Positions 33,436 through 45,593 of a DNA stretch of 64,000 nucleotides are shown one piece after another. Under the pieces are notes generated by a model. The model was given only the letters and a program-made list of their open reading frames with translations, made no database searches and was not told where the DNA came from. The position numbers and the translations under genes were made by a program. The DNA comes from Blastobasis lacticolella (Eukaryota > Arthropoda > Insecta > Lepidoptera > Blastobasidae). Numbering within the stretch: position 1 is the first letter of the stretch; every line of letters begins with the position of its first letter. Where the stretch lies: assembly GCA_905147135.1 (NCBI GenBank), contig LR990054.1, positions 16,033,001-16,097,000 of the forward strand. The letters run 5' to 3'.

Positions 33436-34724
33436 CATGACGCTGACACGGGGAACCCTTCAGTTCAACCAATTCGCCGTGTTGTGTTTTTGTAATGGAA
33501 AGCATACGAACGTTAGCCTCGCGTGAGCGACGGATGTGATTATGGAAGGCCAAATATTAATTATGTAATAGTTCTGTTGTTATTTTATTTTATTTATTAC
33601 ATACACATAACAGCCACTAAAGAGTTTTATGATCATATCAATTACAAGTCCAGACTAAAATCGACTGAGAATGTGTACCATTTAGATTATAAAGAACGTA
33701 GATGCTTCTATCCTATATAGGTTTACAATTTGATAATATATAACTCTTTGCCATAATTGTTATATATTGTGAGGACTTGTGTTTTAGATAATATAACAAA
33801 ATATCAAATGGTGTAGTGTTTTTAGAACTAAAGTTGCGTCAAATTCTGAGATTTATCGATTAATAAATGACTGGACGAACGCGTCAGACATAATTAAGTA
33901 TGAAATATAAACTGCATGAGTTATATAGGTATCACAATATATAGGTAGCCTTATCTTATACATGCAATTCATTTTAGGAACTGTTGCGTTGCTTATTATC
34001 AGAGCATGATTAGTGGGTACCCATCAGTCAAAACGTACACCTCGTATCAATGTAGGAGTACAATCGTGAACAAAAATGTTTCCAGTTAGCGTTGCGCTAT
34101 TCATTCTAGCTTCAGAACGAAAGATTTATTATTATTCTATAAAATTATAAGTAATGATAGATGTAATTAATTATGCGAGTCCTTATTTGCGTATGTTACA
34201 CATGTGTTTACACAAATTACATAGCTATTATTTTTATTTGATCTGTGGATAGGTAACTTATTTGATGAATCCAAATAATATACTTAACATTTATTATACG
34301 AAAGTAACTCGATCTGTCTACAAGATACATGTGTTTTCACGCTTGAACCGAAACGATTTGGATAAAACTTGGAATTACCTATAAATAAAAAATCTCTCAC
34401 AAAAATGTCACTGCTGCCTATGATTTAAGTTTATCAATTTGTAAGAACTTTAAACTAAAATGAAAACGAATGCCAAGTACCTACCTACTTTTCTTGCTAA
34501 TTATACATTGTATACCTATATTGACTTAGTTGGTTAGTGAATCATCCATTGACTAAAGACTAGCGCTATCTCTGTTTAGGTTTTCAGTAATCGATTCGCC
34601 GTCGCCCGAGATATCGTTAGTGTTTGGTTTTATTTTTAATTTTTATGGACAGTGAACACGTAAAGAAACAAGAAAATGTTCATAATAAAGTGGATAAACG
34701 ACGTAAGTTTACTGACAACGCTAT
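33436..34724. other. No gene seen
   Basis: AT-rich. The first 8 bases are the hAT target duplication. No readable product. Confidence 0.45.
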
Positions 34725-35028
34725 ACAAATATTATAGACTAAGAAGGCGACATCGAGTACAATAAAAATTCCACTTTGTAGTGATACTCACAAAAGAGAA
34801 AAGTGACTTTAATGTGGCTGAAAAGTGAAACTGCCAAGATGATGTGAGGAACCGCGGGTTTTTTTACTTATAAAACCCACACAAATGTATATGTAAGTAT
34901 TATTGCAACGAAAAGTCGAAGTAAGGATCAGAAAAAAAATTGTCTGGTTGTGCAACGGTAATTTGTAATAACAAAGTGGAATTTTTCTTATACTCGATGA
35001 CGTATAATAACCTACGGCGCCCTCACTT
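34725..35028. mobile_element. TIR element, family of 39940-40608
   Basis: CATCGAGTACAA and ATTCCACTTTGTAGTGAT on the left pair with ACAAAGTGGAATTTTTCTTA and ACTCGATGACGTA then CCTACGGCGCCCTCAC on the right. The left end looks trimmed. It contains a fossil open frame but no transposase. Confidence 0.55.
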
Positions 35029-37995
35029 ACTAACAATTAAGTTACTGCTACATGCTTTGAGAAGTATCAATACTGTGACGTTTAATACCAACCTAAAAGA
35101 GTATTTGACCCTGATCTGTGCAAGCGCCTTCACCCAACAGGTTCCTAGATTTGCCGTTATGCCAACTCTCGACGGAGATTTCAACTATGTATTCTATGCC
35201 AATAGATTATATGCATGTTTATTTTATAGCTTGAAACTGGCCTATCAGTTTATGGTCCATGTTAAAACCGGTACTCAGCCGGTAAGTGGCTGTTTGTGGC
35301 TTTGTGCCGAAGCCAGATTAACAAAAGCCTAATATGTTAAGGTGTAGCCAATGGCGATGTTGAATCTACCATTTTCTAAAAGACTAATAGACACCGCAGG
35401 TAACCGGAGAGCTGGCTCGTTCCTCGGTCAAAGAATAAGCATTGCTAGTCAACGAGATAACGCAGCCAGCTTTCTGGGCACAATTCCGGGGGGCAGCGGT
35501 GTAGACGACGTTTTTTTTATTTTGTAATGCTTATATAGGTATCTATAGTGCTTTTTTTCCTCTTCTTCTTTCATTATCATTCCATGATTATCCTAAATAT
35601 AAGTATGTCTAGACAGTTTTGACTATACGTAGAGAAAGAACTAAACATGTGTCTAGAATTGAGTAAGAAGAATGACAGAGAGATAAGTGGGTACTCTGAT
35701 CATATAAGCCATGTCATCAAGCCATCATCGATCTTAAGCCAATAAAAACGAGATTTTAAATCGATGCAAGCTGTCATCTAAAGGGCCTACTAAATAAAAC
35801 ATGCATAATCGATTTAATATAGGTATCGAGAACGCTTCCGCTTGTTTCGTCCAAGGCGATTTCTACCGTATTTTACGAGGTTTTACGATAGGTCAAAGTT
35901 GCGCACACGACAAATATTAGAGAGGTAGGTACGTGTTACGTAGATATTACGAGGTAGCCTCGATTTTGCGGCATCGAAAAACAATCACTCTCCATGAATT
36001 CCAACGTTTATGGAGTTACGTAAAGTTTTGGCGTCGGTCGCGTTGGAATACAAATCTTTTGTAGGCGCTACGTATTTCGTCTTTCACTTCATGCGACATT
36101 TAAAACTGTCAAATTGAGCGTAAATTTTGACTACTCACTTAAATTGCCACACTACGAAGAATCAATTTATTGATTTGATTACACAAAAACCTGATCGATT
36201 TTATTGGCGTTGTTCCGGGAACAACTGTTTTTTGCTCAAAATAGTTAACAATTACGTCAACTTCGCAAGATAAAAATTAAACGACATTGACTGCCATTGA
36301 ACCAAGTTTAGAGCACGCTGCGCGGTATTCTTTATTTTTGAACAAATGCCGATTACTTACAATTTTGCCAAAGTTGCTTAAAAAAGGAAGTCTGACAAGA
36401 ATTACGCCAGCTCTCCAGCTCTCGTCGCGTGTTTTGCTTCAATAATGGGGCATACAAAACCGAATAAAGAAATACATAACGCAGTTTTGGTTGTTCTGAT
36501 GGATTTGCCACCGTATTCTACACTTGTTACCAACAGTGACGTACGGAAACAATTGAGATATAATCAGAAAAGACTTGTTTAATTTATTTTATTTTATTCT
36601 ATAATGTTAAAGAAACAGCTTAAGATATTACATAGGTATGCAATTTGTTATCTCTGCTATACACAAGCCAATAAAGTTAACACTTAGTTCTAGTGTACAC
36701 TTGTCATGCACATTGCTAACAAGAATTCATATCTAAAGTAAACAGCGCATGTAAATCGAAAACTTCATTACTTTCGGCAAACGGCAACGGCTTTGTTTGT
36801 TTTTAAAGTCACAATGGTATTTTGACTTAAATAACGTTTACATTATGAGCAAATATTTAGTATCCTTTCAATAATACTTAGTAAATTAAAAATAAAATTT
36901 TGAGGATGTTATCAAAAAATATTTAAATTTTAATTAATAAGACAAAGTATGGAAATTCTATAAAAAAAACCTGCAGTTTAAGAATGAGTTATTGGTGACT
37001 AAGAGACAGCTAATATTTATTTTTGTAATTATTTTTGTTAACCATACACCTAATATCCTTTATCTACACAAGCAGTCGTTTAAGGGTACACTTTTTTCAC
37101 GCCAGACTATTAAATTTAAAAAAAATTCTTTTCGAGACAGCATTTCCCATACTATTTTCATTTCAGCTGTATCGTAAAATAACTTTTTAATCATTATGCA
37201 ACACTTTTATTTTTTTTTTTTTATCGGGCGCCGGGTACGGCGTAATGTAGGCTGAATACTTAGATGTCTTTAACAAATTCAAATTCAAAATTTAAATTTT
37301 CCTGTTTATATTCTGTGTAATTATTTTCCCGCTAAACAGAATATTATTTGTAATTGTTGTAACTTGTGTTGGTGAATGTTTTTCCTTATTTTAAACAAAT
37401 AAATAGATAAATGTGAAAATAGTTAAGTGAATTTCCCGCTGCTTGATATCCTTGACGTGTAGATACAACAGAACTGACTTGCAGCTTACTTCCAGCTAAG
37501 TTGAGAAAATTATAGGTACGATATTTTAACATAAAAATATGAGTGTAGATAAAGTAGTGTATGCAACTGCACATAATTAGGTATTATATGACAGTTGCAT
37601 AAACTACTATTATGCGGCAGTAGCTACATAAGATTTTTTTCCAAAAGTGGTCATACACTTTTGAACGCGACAGCACCTATTTAAAAAATAGATTCGTCAA
37701 CCAATCACTTTTTTCCTCAGCGACCTTATAAAAACCAAATTCGTCAACTAGTTCCCTTTAAGCACCGCAATCTAGCGGAACATCACCCAACCTCGGTCTC
37801 GGTCCGCCCCCCACTGGTCAGATGACGCCGCAAAAACCATCGGCCTTCGATAGCCTTGCTCTACAAAGGCTCAAGTAGCTATTGGAAACACCGCCAACAT
37901 GGTGGAAAAGCAACAAAAGGGAATCGAAAGAGAAGAGAGCTAGAGATAGGAAATCATAGAAAGGAGGCCCATGAAATTAAGGATTGACATCGGCG
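35029..37995. other. No gene seen
   Basis: AT-rich, mostly unique-looking. TTCGTCAACCAATCAC and TTCGTCAACTAG form a loose direct repeat near 37695 and 37740. A locally GC-rich patch is at 37765-37830. No product recognised. Confidence 0.4.
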
Positions 37996-38519
37996 AACCG
38001 GATGCGGGAGAATGAAAAATAGCGGACCATTACTGGCAGTCACAATGATGATAAATGTACTATAGATGATGATAAATGTACAATATTTATACAGTACAGT
38101 GTATTGATATAGTAGCAACAAGAGGCAACAAATTATTATCAACCGCCAAATATCTACGAGCAAAATCAGTATTAAAAGTTTAAATTCAAATTATTTTTTA
38201 AACGTTGTTAAATGCAAGATACACTTATTGAAAGTCACAAAACCATACCACATGCAACCGGATGCGGGAGAATGAAAAATAGCGGACCATTACTGGCAGT
38301 CACAATGATGATAAATGTACTATAGATGATGATAAATGTACAATATTTATACAGTACAGTGTATTGATATAGTAGCAACAAGAGGCAACAAATTATTATC
38401 AACCGCCAAATATCTACGAGCAAAATCAGTATTAAAAGTTTAAATTCAAATTATTTTTTAAACGTTGTTAAATGCAAGATACACTTATTGAAAGTCACAA
38501 AACCATACCACATGCAACC
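37996..38519. repeat. Perfect 260-bp tandem duplication
   Basis: Positions 37996-38255 and 38256-38515 are identical over the whole unit, with identity continuing a few bases further. The junction word is CATGCAACCGGATGCGG. The unit contains ATGATGATAAATGTAC twice, an inner imperfect repeat. No mobile-element ends are visible. Confidence 0.9.
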
Positions 38520-38992
38520 ACAAATAAATAATCAACAGTACTTATGTTAGAATGCGCGCGCGCCGTTAACGGCAAATCATCGAGCCGGCAACGGCTTTGT
38601 TTGACGCGAAGACTATGCATGATCAGTCATGGGCCATATGCACATAAATCCAGAGCCGTAAAATATTATTAAAAAAAAAAACATTTATACCTATTGACAG
38701 AATCCCTGGATTTGAAACCTCGGTCGCCCGTTTGCTAGGTGGACGGTCTCGCCACACAACCGCCACTGCTTTCAACCTTAAGACGGATATTATTATAATT
38801 GAAGGCGGATAGTAATTATTATAACAAGCCCAACCGATACTAGACTTTCTAAACTACAATCTCGAGCCCTAAGGTTCTTGTTACGAGGCTAATTTATGTT
38901 CAAGCACGATTCTGAAGTGACGATTTCTCACGCTCTGTGGTGACTCGAGATTTTTAAGCAGTTATTGTCGAAAAGGGCAGTTAAATTTTGAT
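38520..38992. other. No gene seen
   Basis: Contains a short GCGCGCGCGC run near 38554 and a CGGCAACGGCTTTGTTTG word also found at about 36783. Confidence 0.35.
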
Positions 38993-39215
38993 ATTTATAT
39001 TATCACGCACACTAAGGTTGTGGAATGCACTATCTGGAGAGGTTTTCCCTGGAGAGTACAACATGGAGTTCTTCAAGAAAGGGGTTAAAAGGTTTTTAAG
39101 GGGTCGGCAACGCGTGGGTGATACCGCTGGTATTGCAAACGTCCATAGGCTGCGGTGACTGTTGACCATCAGGCAGGCCGCAAGCTTGTTTGCCACCTTA
39201 GTGGTATAAAAAAAA
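38993..39215 (+). pseudogene. LINE-J ORF2 C-terminus and 3'UTR
   Basis: One frame reads LRLWNALSGEVFPGEYNMEF then FKKGVKRFLRG, a textbook Jockey/CR1-like LINE ORF2 end. The 3'UTR follows with GACCATCAGGCAGGCCGCAA and ATAAAAAAAA. The 5' part is missing. Confidence 0.8.
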
Positions 39216-39218
39216 TGT

Positions 39219-39291
39219 TCCGGTTGAGCTCTCACGCGCGAGGGCCCTTGCCTTAACCATGATCCAAGATTTGGCAGATCAGGTAATTACT
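39219..39291 (-). repeat. SINE-T 3' fragment
   Basis: GTTCCGGTTGAGCTCTCACG, CGAGGGCCC and CCATGATCCAAGATTTGGCA match the antisense SINE-T end. It abuts the LINE-J A-tail directly. Confidence 0.7.
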
Positions 39292-40206
39292 AGAAAATGC
39301 AATACAAATCTGAATTCTAGTCCACCATATTGCCATAAATTTTCTGCGGAAATTATCCTGACTGAAGAATAATGGATCACAAAAACATTCTGTTGTATAA
39401 TCCGCGTCATGAACGAAGAGACTTGTCAAATGGCAATAGATTGGATTTCGCGCAGGTAATCGCCTACTAAGCAAGTCGAACCGCGTGACCCGCCAAGTTT
39501 CTTCTTATTTGACACTAGTCGTACCATGAAAAGCGAAGCTTTCGCGAGGCGAGGTTGACGGATCTTCCGCTGGGGACCCTCAGACTGGTTGCTCAGTCTC
39601 GGGAGCCGAATGGCACTTTAACTAACTATATTATTATTGGAAAACGACAAGTACTGACAAACCTGGTGAAAAGGAACAGTAAAAATTGTAATGACAATGC
39701 ATCATCGAATAATTCAATGCTAGAGAACGCTCAGAAACAACTAAACCACGTAATAAAGTTTCTCATCGGTCACCACACCGCACTGAAAGGGAAAAGCAGT
39801 CGTGAAGGTGAATAAATAAATAATGAATTATAATGGGATGGGCTACATAGAAAGTTGGTGGCATTTAGCATGCGTAGCTATCCAATATAAACGGTATTAT
39901 ACACTGTTTAAAACATTTATATGTACAATCCTAAAATACTGTAAGGGCGCCGTAGGTTATCCTATGTCATCGAGTACAAGAAAAAATCAACTTTGTAGTG
40001 ATAGAAGACGTTTAGGAGACCCACAAAACGTTGGTCTGCCCGTGCACAAAATAGCCCAAAAAATTTTTGTTGTATCACAAACTTTGACTTTTCGTAGCGA
40101 TAGTACTTATATATCCTCTTGTGTGGGTCCTATAAGTTAAAAAAAACTGGTCTGCCTCACATGCTCTTGGCAGTTTCGCTTAGCTTAATGTGGCTGGCTT
40201 AATGTT

Positions 40207-40253
40207 TCGCTTTTCTTTTTGGTGACTATAATAGTCACCAAAAAGAAAAGCGA
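40207..40253. repeat. Perfect 23-bp inverted repeat
   Basis: Arms 40207-40229 and 40231-40253 are exact complements around one base (TCGCTTTTC ... GAAAAGCGA). It lies inside the TIR element. Confidence 0.9.
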
Positions 40254-40277
40254 CCTTTTGTGGGTCTCCTAAAGGTT

Positions 40278-40533
40278 CATCATCATCACAGCCCGTAACA
40301 GTCCACTGCAGGACTTAAGGCCTTTCCCACGAAAGGGGAGGTTATGCCATAATCTCCATGCTTGGCAGGCGGGTTGGAGATCGCAGTGTTTAAATATAAC
40401 AATGGAAAATGAAGCTGCCCATTTCCAGACTACGGAGACTCTTGATCTATTGCCTCGAAAACATTAGTCGCCTTGTACGACACTCATGAGCGTAAGGGGT
40501 TGGTGCTATTCTACTCTGCCGGACACCACACGG
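40278..40533 (-). mobile_element. RTE-B element nested in TIR element
   Basis: Exact 10-bp target duplication CCTAAAGGTT at 40268-40277 and 40534-40543. The sense strand ends GGACTGTTACGGGC then TGTGATGATGATG. Confidence 0.85.
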
Positions 40534-40656
40534 CCTAAAGGTTACTATCGCTAAAAAGTGGAATTTTGTACTTGATATCGTAGGTTAGCCAGCCTACGGC
40601 ATCCTCACAGTCTATAAAGCATAGGTAACTACCTACTATAGGTGGGTAATTCACAA

Positions 40657-40862
40657 TCTATACTAATATTATAAAGAGGAAAGGTTTGATTTTTTGTTTG
40701 TTTGTTTGTTTGTTTGTTTGTATTGAATAGGCTTCGAAACTACTGGACCGATTTCAAAAATTCTTTCACCGTTGGGAAGCTACACTATCCCCGGGTGACA
40801 TAGGCTATATACCCGTGTACCCGTAGTGGTACCCGTGCGAAGCCGAGGCGGCTGCTTGTTAT
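40657..40862 (+). mobile_element. Lep1-like nonautonomous Helitron
   Basis: Begins TCTATACTAATATTATAAAG, the conserved 5' end of Lep1 elements, after an A. A (TTTG)n microsatellite follows at about 40694-40720, then GAAACTACTGGACCGATTTC and a GCGAAGCCGAGGCGG-rich 3' part. The typical CTAGT 3' terminus appears decayed (GCTTGTTAT). Helitrons move by rolling-circle replication and make no target duplication, and none is seen. Confidence 0.75.
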
Positions 40863-41138
40863 CTATAAGACAGTAGATAATCACAGTCAGGCATGTAAAT
40901 AGTCTCAGGTACCTGTAGTGCTAAATATCGTATGGCAGACGGGTATTTCACGTCTGGTAATTTTTTGTTCTAAATTTCGCTTCAAATACCTGTCGACGAT
41001 ATGCGAATTGCATTCCATTTAAGGCTTCATATTAAGTGTAAAGAGATATGTACGCTACCTAATAAGTGTAATATTACTTAACATGACTTCCTGTAGGTAA
41101 CAAAATGAAGTTCAAGTAGGTAACAAGGTAAGTTGTGT

Positions 41139-41365
41139 TTCTGCCGGTGAGTAAGGTTTCCAGAGCTCCATGGGGTGGGAATTTGGGGAACCGTGGCTTT
41201 GGCAGTAAAGGGATATGCCTTTTTGCTGCCAGAGTAACGTGTTATAGAGGTGGGCAACGCATTAGCGATAGTCTCGGTGTTGCTAATGTCTATAGGCAAT
41301 GGTGACCACTTTCCATCAGGTGGCCCGCTTGCCTGTAGCCTATCGTATAACATAAAAAAAAAGTA
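41139..41365 (+). repeat. LINE-J-tailed repeat, second copy
   Basis: A fuller version of 1530-1735: GGTGAGTAAGGTTTCCAGAG, GGGGAACCGTGGCTTTGGCA, GTGGGCAACGCATTAGCGAT, then the LINE-J tail CCATCAGGTGGCCCGCTTGC and ATAACATAAAAAAA. Confidence 0.65.
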
Positions 41366-41422
41366 TTACTTTTAAATCGAATTCAGTCTGACAAAAAAGT
41401 AATTTTATAAAGTTATCTGAGT

Positions 41423-41600
41423 GACGACCTGAGTCCTTCAGGTGGTTAACATGCCGTCTGTCAGTCTGCCAAGCAGAGGTCCCGGTTTCGAATCCCGGCC
41501 GGGCACAAATTGAAATTATGAATTTTAATTTCTATTTAATTTCTGTCTGTGTGTTGAATGTGTAATAAGTATCTACGTATATACAAAAAATGTAAGTTGT
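41423..41600 (+). repeat. SINE-G, full length
   Basis: The tRNA-like head has ACCTGAGTCCTTCAGGTGG, an anticodon-like GTCTGCCAAGCAGAGG and a B box TTTCGAATCCCGG. The anticodon arm resembles tRNA-Gly(GCC). The body has TGAAATTATGAATTTTAATT and TCTGTCTGTGTGTTGAATG. The 3' boundary is approximate. Confidence 0.7.
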
Positions 41601-42045
41601 TTAACAGTTTTCTGGCAAACATAACAAAAGCTTTACTTACGAAAGTGTGAATTGTCCAACCATATTTATTATTATCTTTTTACCTATGTTTTCTTTTTAT
41701 TAGACAAGTCAGGTACCTACTTATATACTTACTTGATTATTTGCTTTTTTTTCGAAGGTGCATAGTTATTTCTCACTATATTAATATACGTGGTTTAAAC
41801 CACAGGCAAATATCGGTGCAACAACTGAACTTCTACAGTCACTCATTAACCAATAAGCCAGATAGCGTGACCTTGGTGACAATATCTGTGTGCATGTCTG
41901 ACGTCAGTGCTCAACTGGTGAAACAATCTCGTAGGTGGTCACTGATACAGTTGGGTTCCGTTCTAATAACGTTTTGGAGATAATGCTCGACTTGGTGTAG
42001 TGGACATAGTTAATAATGTAGAATGTTTGTTTAGGTTTCTATTTT
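41601..42045. other. No gene seen
   Basis: AT-rich. An 80-codon frame at 41741-41983 (+) has no recognisable domain. Confidence 0.35.
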
Positions 42046-42140
42046 ATTTTGTTATACGTCAGACAAACAGGTAAGTGGGACACCTGATGGAAAGTGGTAA
42101 CCGCCGCCTATGGACATCAGCAACACCAAGCGCGCTAAAA
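42046..42140 (-). repeat. LINE-J 3' tail fragment
   Basis: Antisense GTTATACGTCAGACAAACAG, CACCTGATGGAAAGTGGTAA and CGCCTATGGACATCAGCAAC. Confidence 0.7.
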
Positions 42141-42902
42141 ATACGTTGCCAGAAAATGGTCTCTAAATAGACCTAAGAGAGAGTGACCTAGCTTTTTAAT
42201 AAATGCATTTCATTTTAGTCCTCACTGTGACAACGCACCCGCGGTTATGCTATTTTTTTATACCTTAATGATGATTCATGATGGAGAATTAAAACCAAAA
42301 AAAGTTGTAGCCCTCATTCCTATAGTAAAATTGATCATCATCATCGTCAACGTCGTCTATTATGACCAAAGACCTACATTGAATGACTTTACTAAGATCA
42401 AATTTCATTCATTAATTTTTCTATTTCTGTAGCGACATTTAGAGAATCATTAAATTATAGCATTTTTTATTATAATGTAGTTTTAAACAAAGAAAGCAAA
42501 CAGGTACCTATACCTAATATTGTAGACTCTTATTCACGGTTCCACGTAACCATCCATGGTTTGAAACATGCGGTAATAAACCTTGTACGCTCAATCGATA
42601 GCTACATGGTTAGTGCTAAACCTTCGACAAACTGACCATTGTTATAAAAATGTATATTCGAAGAACAGAATGCTGAATACCGCAAGCGCTATATCGATTC
42701 TCAAAAACTTAATCATGCCTTATAATCAAAAGGATATTTCATTAGGTCTGTACCCAGGTTGGTACCTACAGTTCAATACAGGAAATAAAAATAACAGAAA
42801 CCGAACAGAATAAATTATAGTACCAATAAATTACGTCATTCGCCCATATAATATCAATAACTAATGCGGCTGATTATTATTACCGAGTAAAATAAAATAA
42901 TA
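42141..42902. other. No gene seen
   Basis: AT-rich with short frames lacking any domain. Confidence 0.4.
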
Positions 42903-42990
42903 AACTTCTTGGCATTAATGTCCCGGTTGTGCTCTCGCTCACGAGGGCCCAGGGTCCGCCTTGACCATGATTCAGGATTTGGCAGAACAA
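42903..42990 (-). repeat. SINE-T 3' fragment
   Basis: CTTGGCATTAATGTCCCGGT, CACGAGGGCCCAGGGTCC and CCATGATTCAGGATTTGGCA. Truncated after about 85 bp. Confidence 0.75.
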
Positions 42991-43189
42991 GTCAAGTACC
43001 AACATATAATGATCCGGCATATAGTCTAAAGGTACCTACACCACATAACAAGGACTTAACATCTGCAGCCATCAGTCCTTAACAGACCACTGGCGGGGTT
43101 GAGCTTCTTCCACATTAAAGTAGGGTTGATATGCACATACATAACAGGTAAAGTTAAGAATAATATCCTTATTCGTAGATCTTCAAACT

Positions 43190-43395
43190 TTATAATGCGT
43201 ACAGCTAGCATATAGAACACATTTCCTGCGAGTGTGTTCCCTGATCATTACAATCTGGACGCCTTCAAGGCTAGAGTGAATAGGAAGTTCCTAGACAGGT
43301 ATACTCCATCTTCAGCCGCATCAGCACTTACCATCAATTGAGATGGCAGTCCAATACGTGGCTAGTCTAGTTTAAAAAAAGATTGAAATTCATTT
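43190..43395 (+). pseudogene. LINE-J ORF2 C-terminus, variant
   Basis: The frame reads NTFPASVFPDHYNLDAFKAR then VNRKFLDRYTPSSAASALTI and a stop. The pattern is the same as the other LINE-J ends, but the 3'UTR differs (GAGATGGCAGTCCAATACG). It is therefore a related but distinct LINE family. Confidence 0.7.
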
Positions 43396-43857
43396 CCGTC
43401 CCAATTAAGACTAGCTAGCACGGAAGAAGCGGATAAATTACAGCTAGGCTCCGTAGCTAGGCACACAATACAATTGATATTTATGTGCATCTCTTCACAC
43501 AACAAAATAGACATTCTCCGGCGAGTAAGTGACAATTAGTGGGTAAATGTGGAATGTAGGAACAGAGACAGTGTACGTAGTAACTGGTAGAGAAAATACG
43601 TGGTGTGAAATTGTTGGTACCACTATTTTACTTGCTCATATTTCACTAGATTTCCCTTCGCGACTTCGTCGGAGTAATAACCTGTTCTTTTTTGAGATAA
43701 GAGTGCTTTACCAGTTGCCGTCTATTTCCTTGCTAAATTTTATCCAAAATTTGGGTAGGTACCTATACGTGCTCTACATTTTGCGATGTGTGAACTCAGT
43801 GGCTTCAGTATTAGTATTCGATTAACACCAATAATATACTGACTTGTAAACCAAACA
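43396..43857. other. No gene seen
   Basis: A 92-codon frame at 43547-43825 (+) shows no recognisable domain. Confidence 0.35.
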
Positions 43858-43866
43858 CTGACGGTT

Positions 43867-44127
43867 ATATGGCCGTCTGGTGTCCGGCAGAGCAGAAGTA
43901 GGACCAACCTCTTACACTCGTGGTTATCGTAGAAGGCGACTAATGTTTTAGAGACAAAAAATCTAAGAGTCTCCGTAGGCTTGAAAATGAGCATCAGAGT
44001 TTTCCATTGTTATATATAACACTGCGATTACTAACCCGCTTGCCAAGCGTGAAGATTATGGGAATACCCTCCCCTTTCGCGGGAGATGCCCGAAGTCCTG
44101 CAGTGGACTGTTATGGGCTGTGATGAT
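43867..44127 (+). mobile_element. RTE-B element, sense orientation
   Basis: TCTGGTGTCCGGCAGAGCAG through CGCTTGCCAAGCGTGAAGAT to CAGTGGACTGTTATGGGCTG, then TGATGATT. A 9-bp TGTAAACCA occurs near both ends (about 43839 and 44133) and could be the target duplication if the 5' end extends further. Confidence 0.75.
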
Positions 44128-45402
44128 TGATTATGTAAACCATGCTTATGCTCTAAGTTAAAAAAAAATGACTTACACGACAAAATTGAGATTTATTGTT
44201 AAAAAGAAAAGTAAAGCCCCGTCACACACGTCGGTTACCAGCCACGGTGACGACGTAACATATTTTACGCAGGTCGTTATGTAGTTTCGATTTTCAACGC
44301 TATAAAGCCCTATAATTGTTTCAAAGAAACGTGAATGAATGCAATAATCATGACTCAGGCTGTAATATGCGAATTACAGCTCCCGTACAAGGTTGTAATT
44401 AGTTTCTTGGTACAAAACTCGATGTTGGAGCCATTATTATATTTTTTTATTATTTTGGTCGACTACCTACTTACCATAACCTTTTTTTTACCATAACAGC
44501 TTTAATTGAATACGTTTTGCGAGTGTGTTAACTCCAATTAATAATTTTTAATATTTTTATAAGAACTAGCAAGTCATATTTTGATCGACATCTCAGCTGG
44601 TGGTGCAATAAATAAGTGACGATGCGGCCGAATATGGAACATGTCCTGTCTACGTACAGCCTACACTACACTAGTCCTGGAGATGTCCAGATTACATAAC
44701 TTAATTAGAAATTCTAAGAAAGTGGCATTGGTCTCGGACCGGAGACTTGTTGAACAGTCTAAAGCTTCGTGACGTTATTGATTTTACATTTAGAAAATCT
44801 AGAAGGAAAATAGGTATATTGATCCTATCTAAGGCCGCCTTGGCTCAACTGTCTCTTACTGATATAAACTGTACTGTATTGTGTTTTTGTATTAGCAATA
44901 AAGTGTCTTATCTATATATCTTAGTTTTGGATATAGTAAGATACAATAATCCAGCTCTTTATAAAAATTCAACAACAGAAATAGATACCTACCGAAATGA
45001 ATTTAGTATTCATGTGACAAACGTATCGTTATTTCATCGCGAAATCCTTGTAGAATTGAAAATCCATACGACATTTGAATAAATGAATGTAAGTAAAAGT
45101 CAACATAATACTGATGAAATGCGCAGTGTTTGGGAAACAGGTAATCGTAACAAAGTCTGCATATAAAGTGTCACTTATCTTGTTAGGTAAGCTGACGCTG
45201 ACTAACACTGAATATTTCGAGATTGGAATGCACGACAATTTGGTTGCATCATGAACACTTTAGGACTTAGGTATTAGTACAGTGTACCTATCGAATATCC
45301 GGAGATATTTATTTATCTATGCTAATTAAAATAATATGAAGAAATCTTGTACCTATACACGACACTTACCTACCCGACTGTACCTGCAGGCTAATTATGT
45401 AA
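44128..45402. other. No gene seen
   Basis: An open frame at 44747-45082 (+) of 111 codons has no recognisable domain and low-GC composition like its surroundings. Confidence 0.35.
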
Positions 45403-45593
45403 CGCTGTTGCCAACAATTCTCTGATTTCGTGATTGAAATTGTTACTTTTGCGATTCCGTATCATAGATTTCATGGGTTCAGTTGCAAACAAAGTTACAT
45501 TGCAATAAACTAAAACAATTAAATCGATCATACGTAATAATCGAAAAAGTAACAATTTCAATCAATGAAATCAGAGAATTGTTGGCTACAGGG
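45403..45593. mobile_element. hAT-like MITE with long TIRs
   Basis: 191 bp. The left end CGCTGTTGCCAACAATTCTC continues for over 50 bp as an imperfect complement of the right end. The flanks are a perfect 8-bp duplication TTATGTAA (45395-45402, 45594-45601). An 8-bp duplication and a C-x-x-TGTTGCCAAC end fit hAT. Confidence 0.85.

Larger units (their letters stand above)
39940..40608. mobile_element. TIR element interrupted by RTE-B
   Basis: The left end (CTGTAAGGGCGCCGTAGGTT, ATGTCATCGAGTACAAG) is inverted at the right end (CTACGGCATCCTCACAG, preceded by GTGGAATTTTGTACTTGATA). RTE-B inserted at 40278-40533. Relatives lie at 34725-35028 and 58300-58372. The superfamily is unclear; a clean target duplication was not found. 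Confidence 0.6.
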
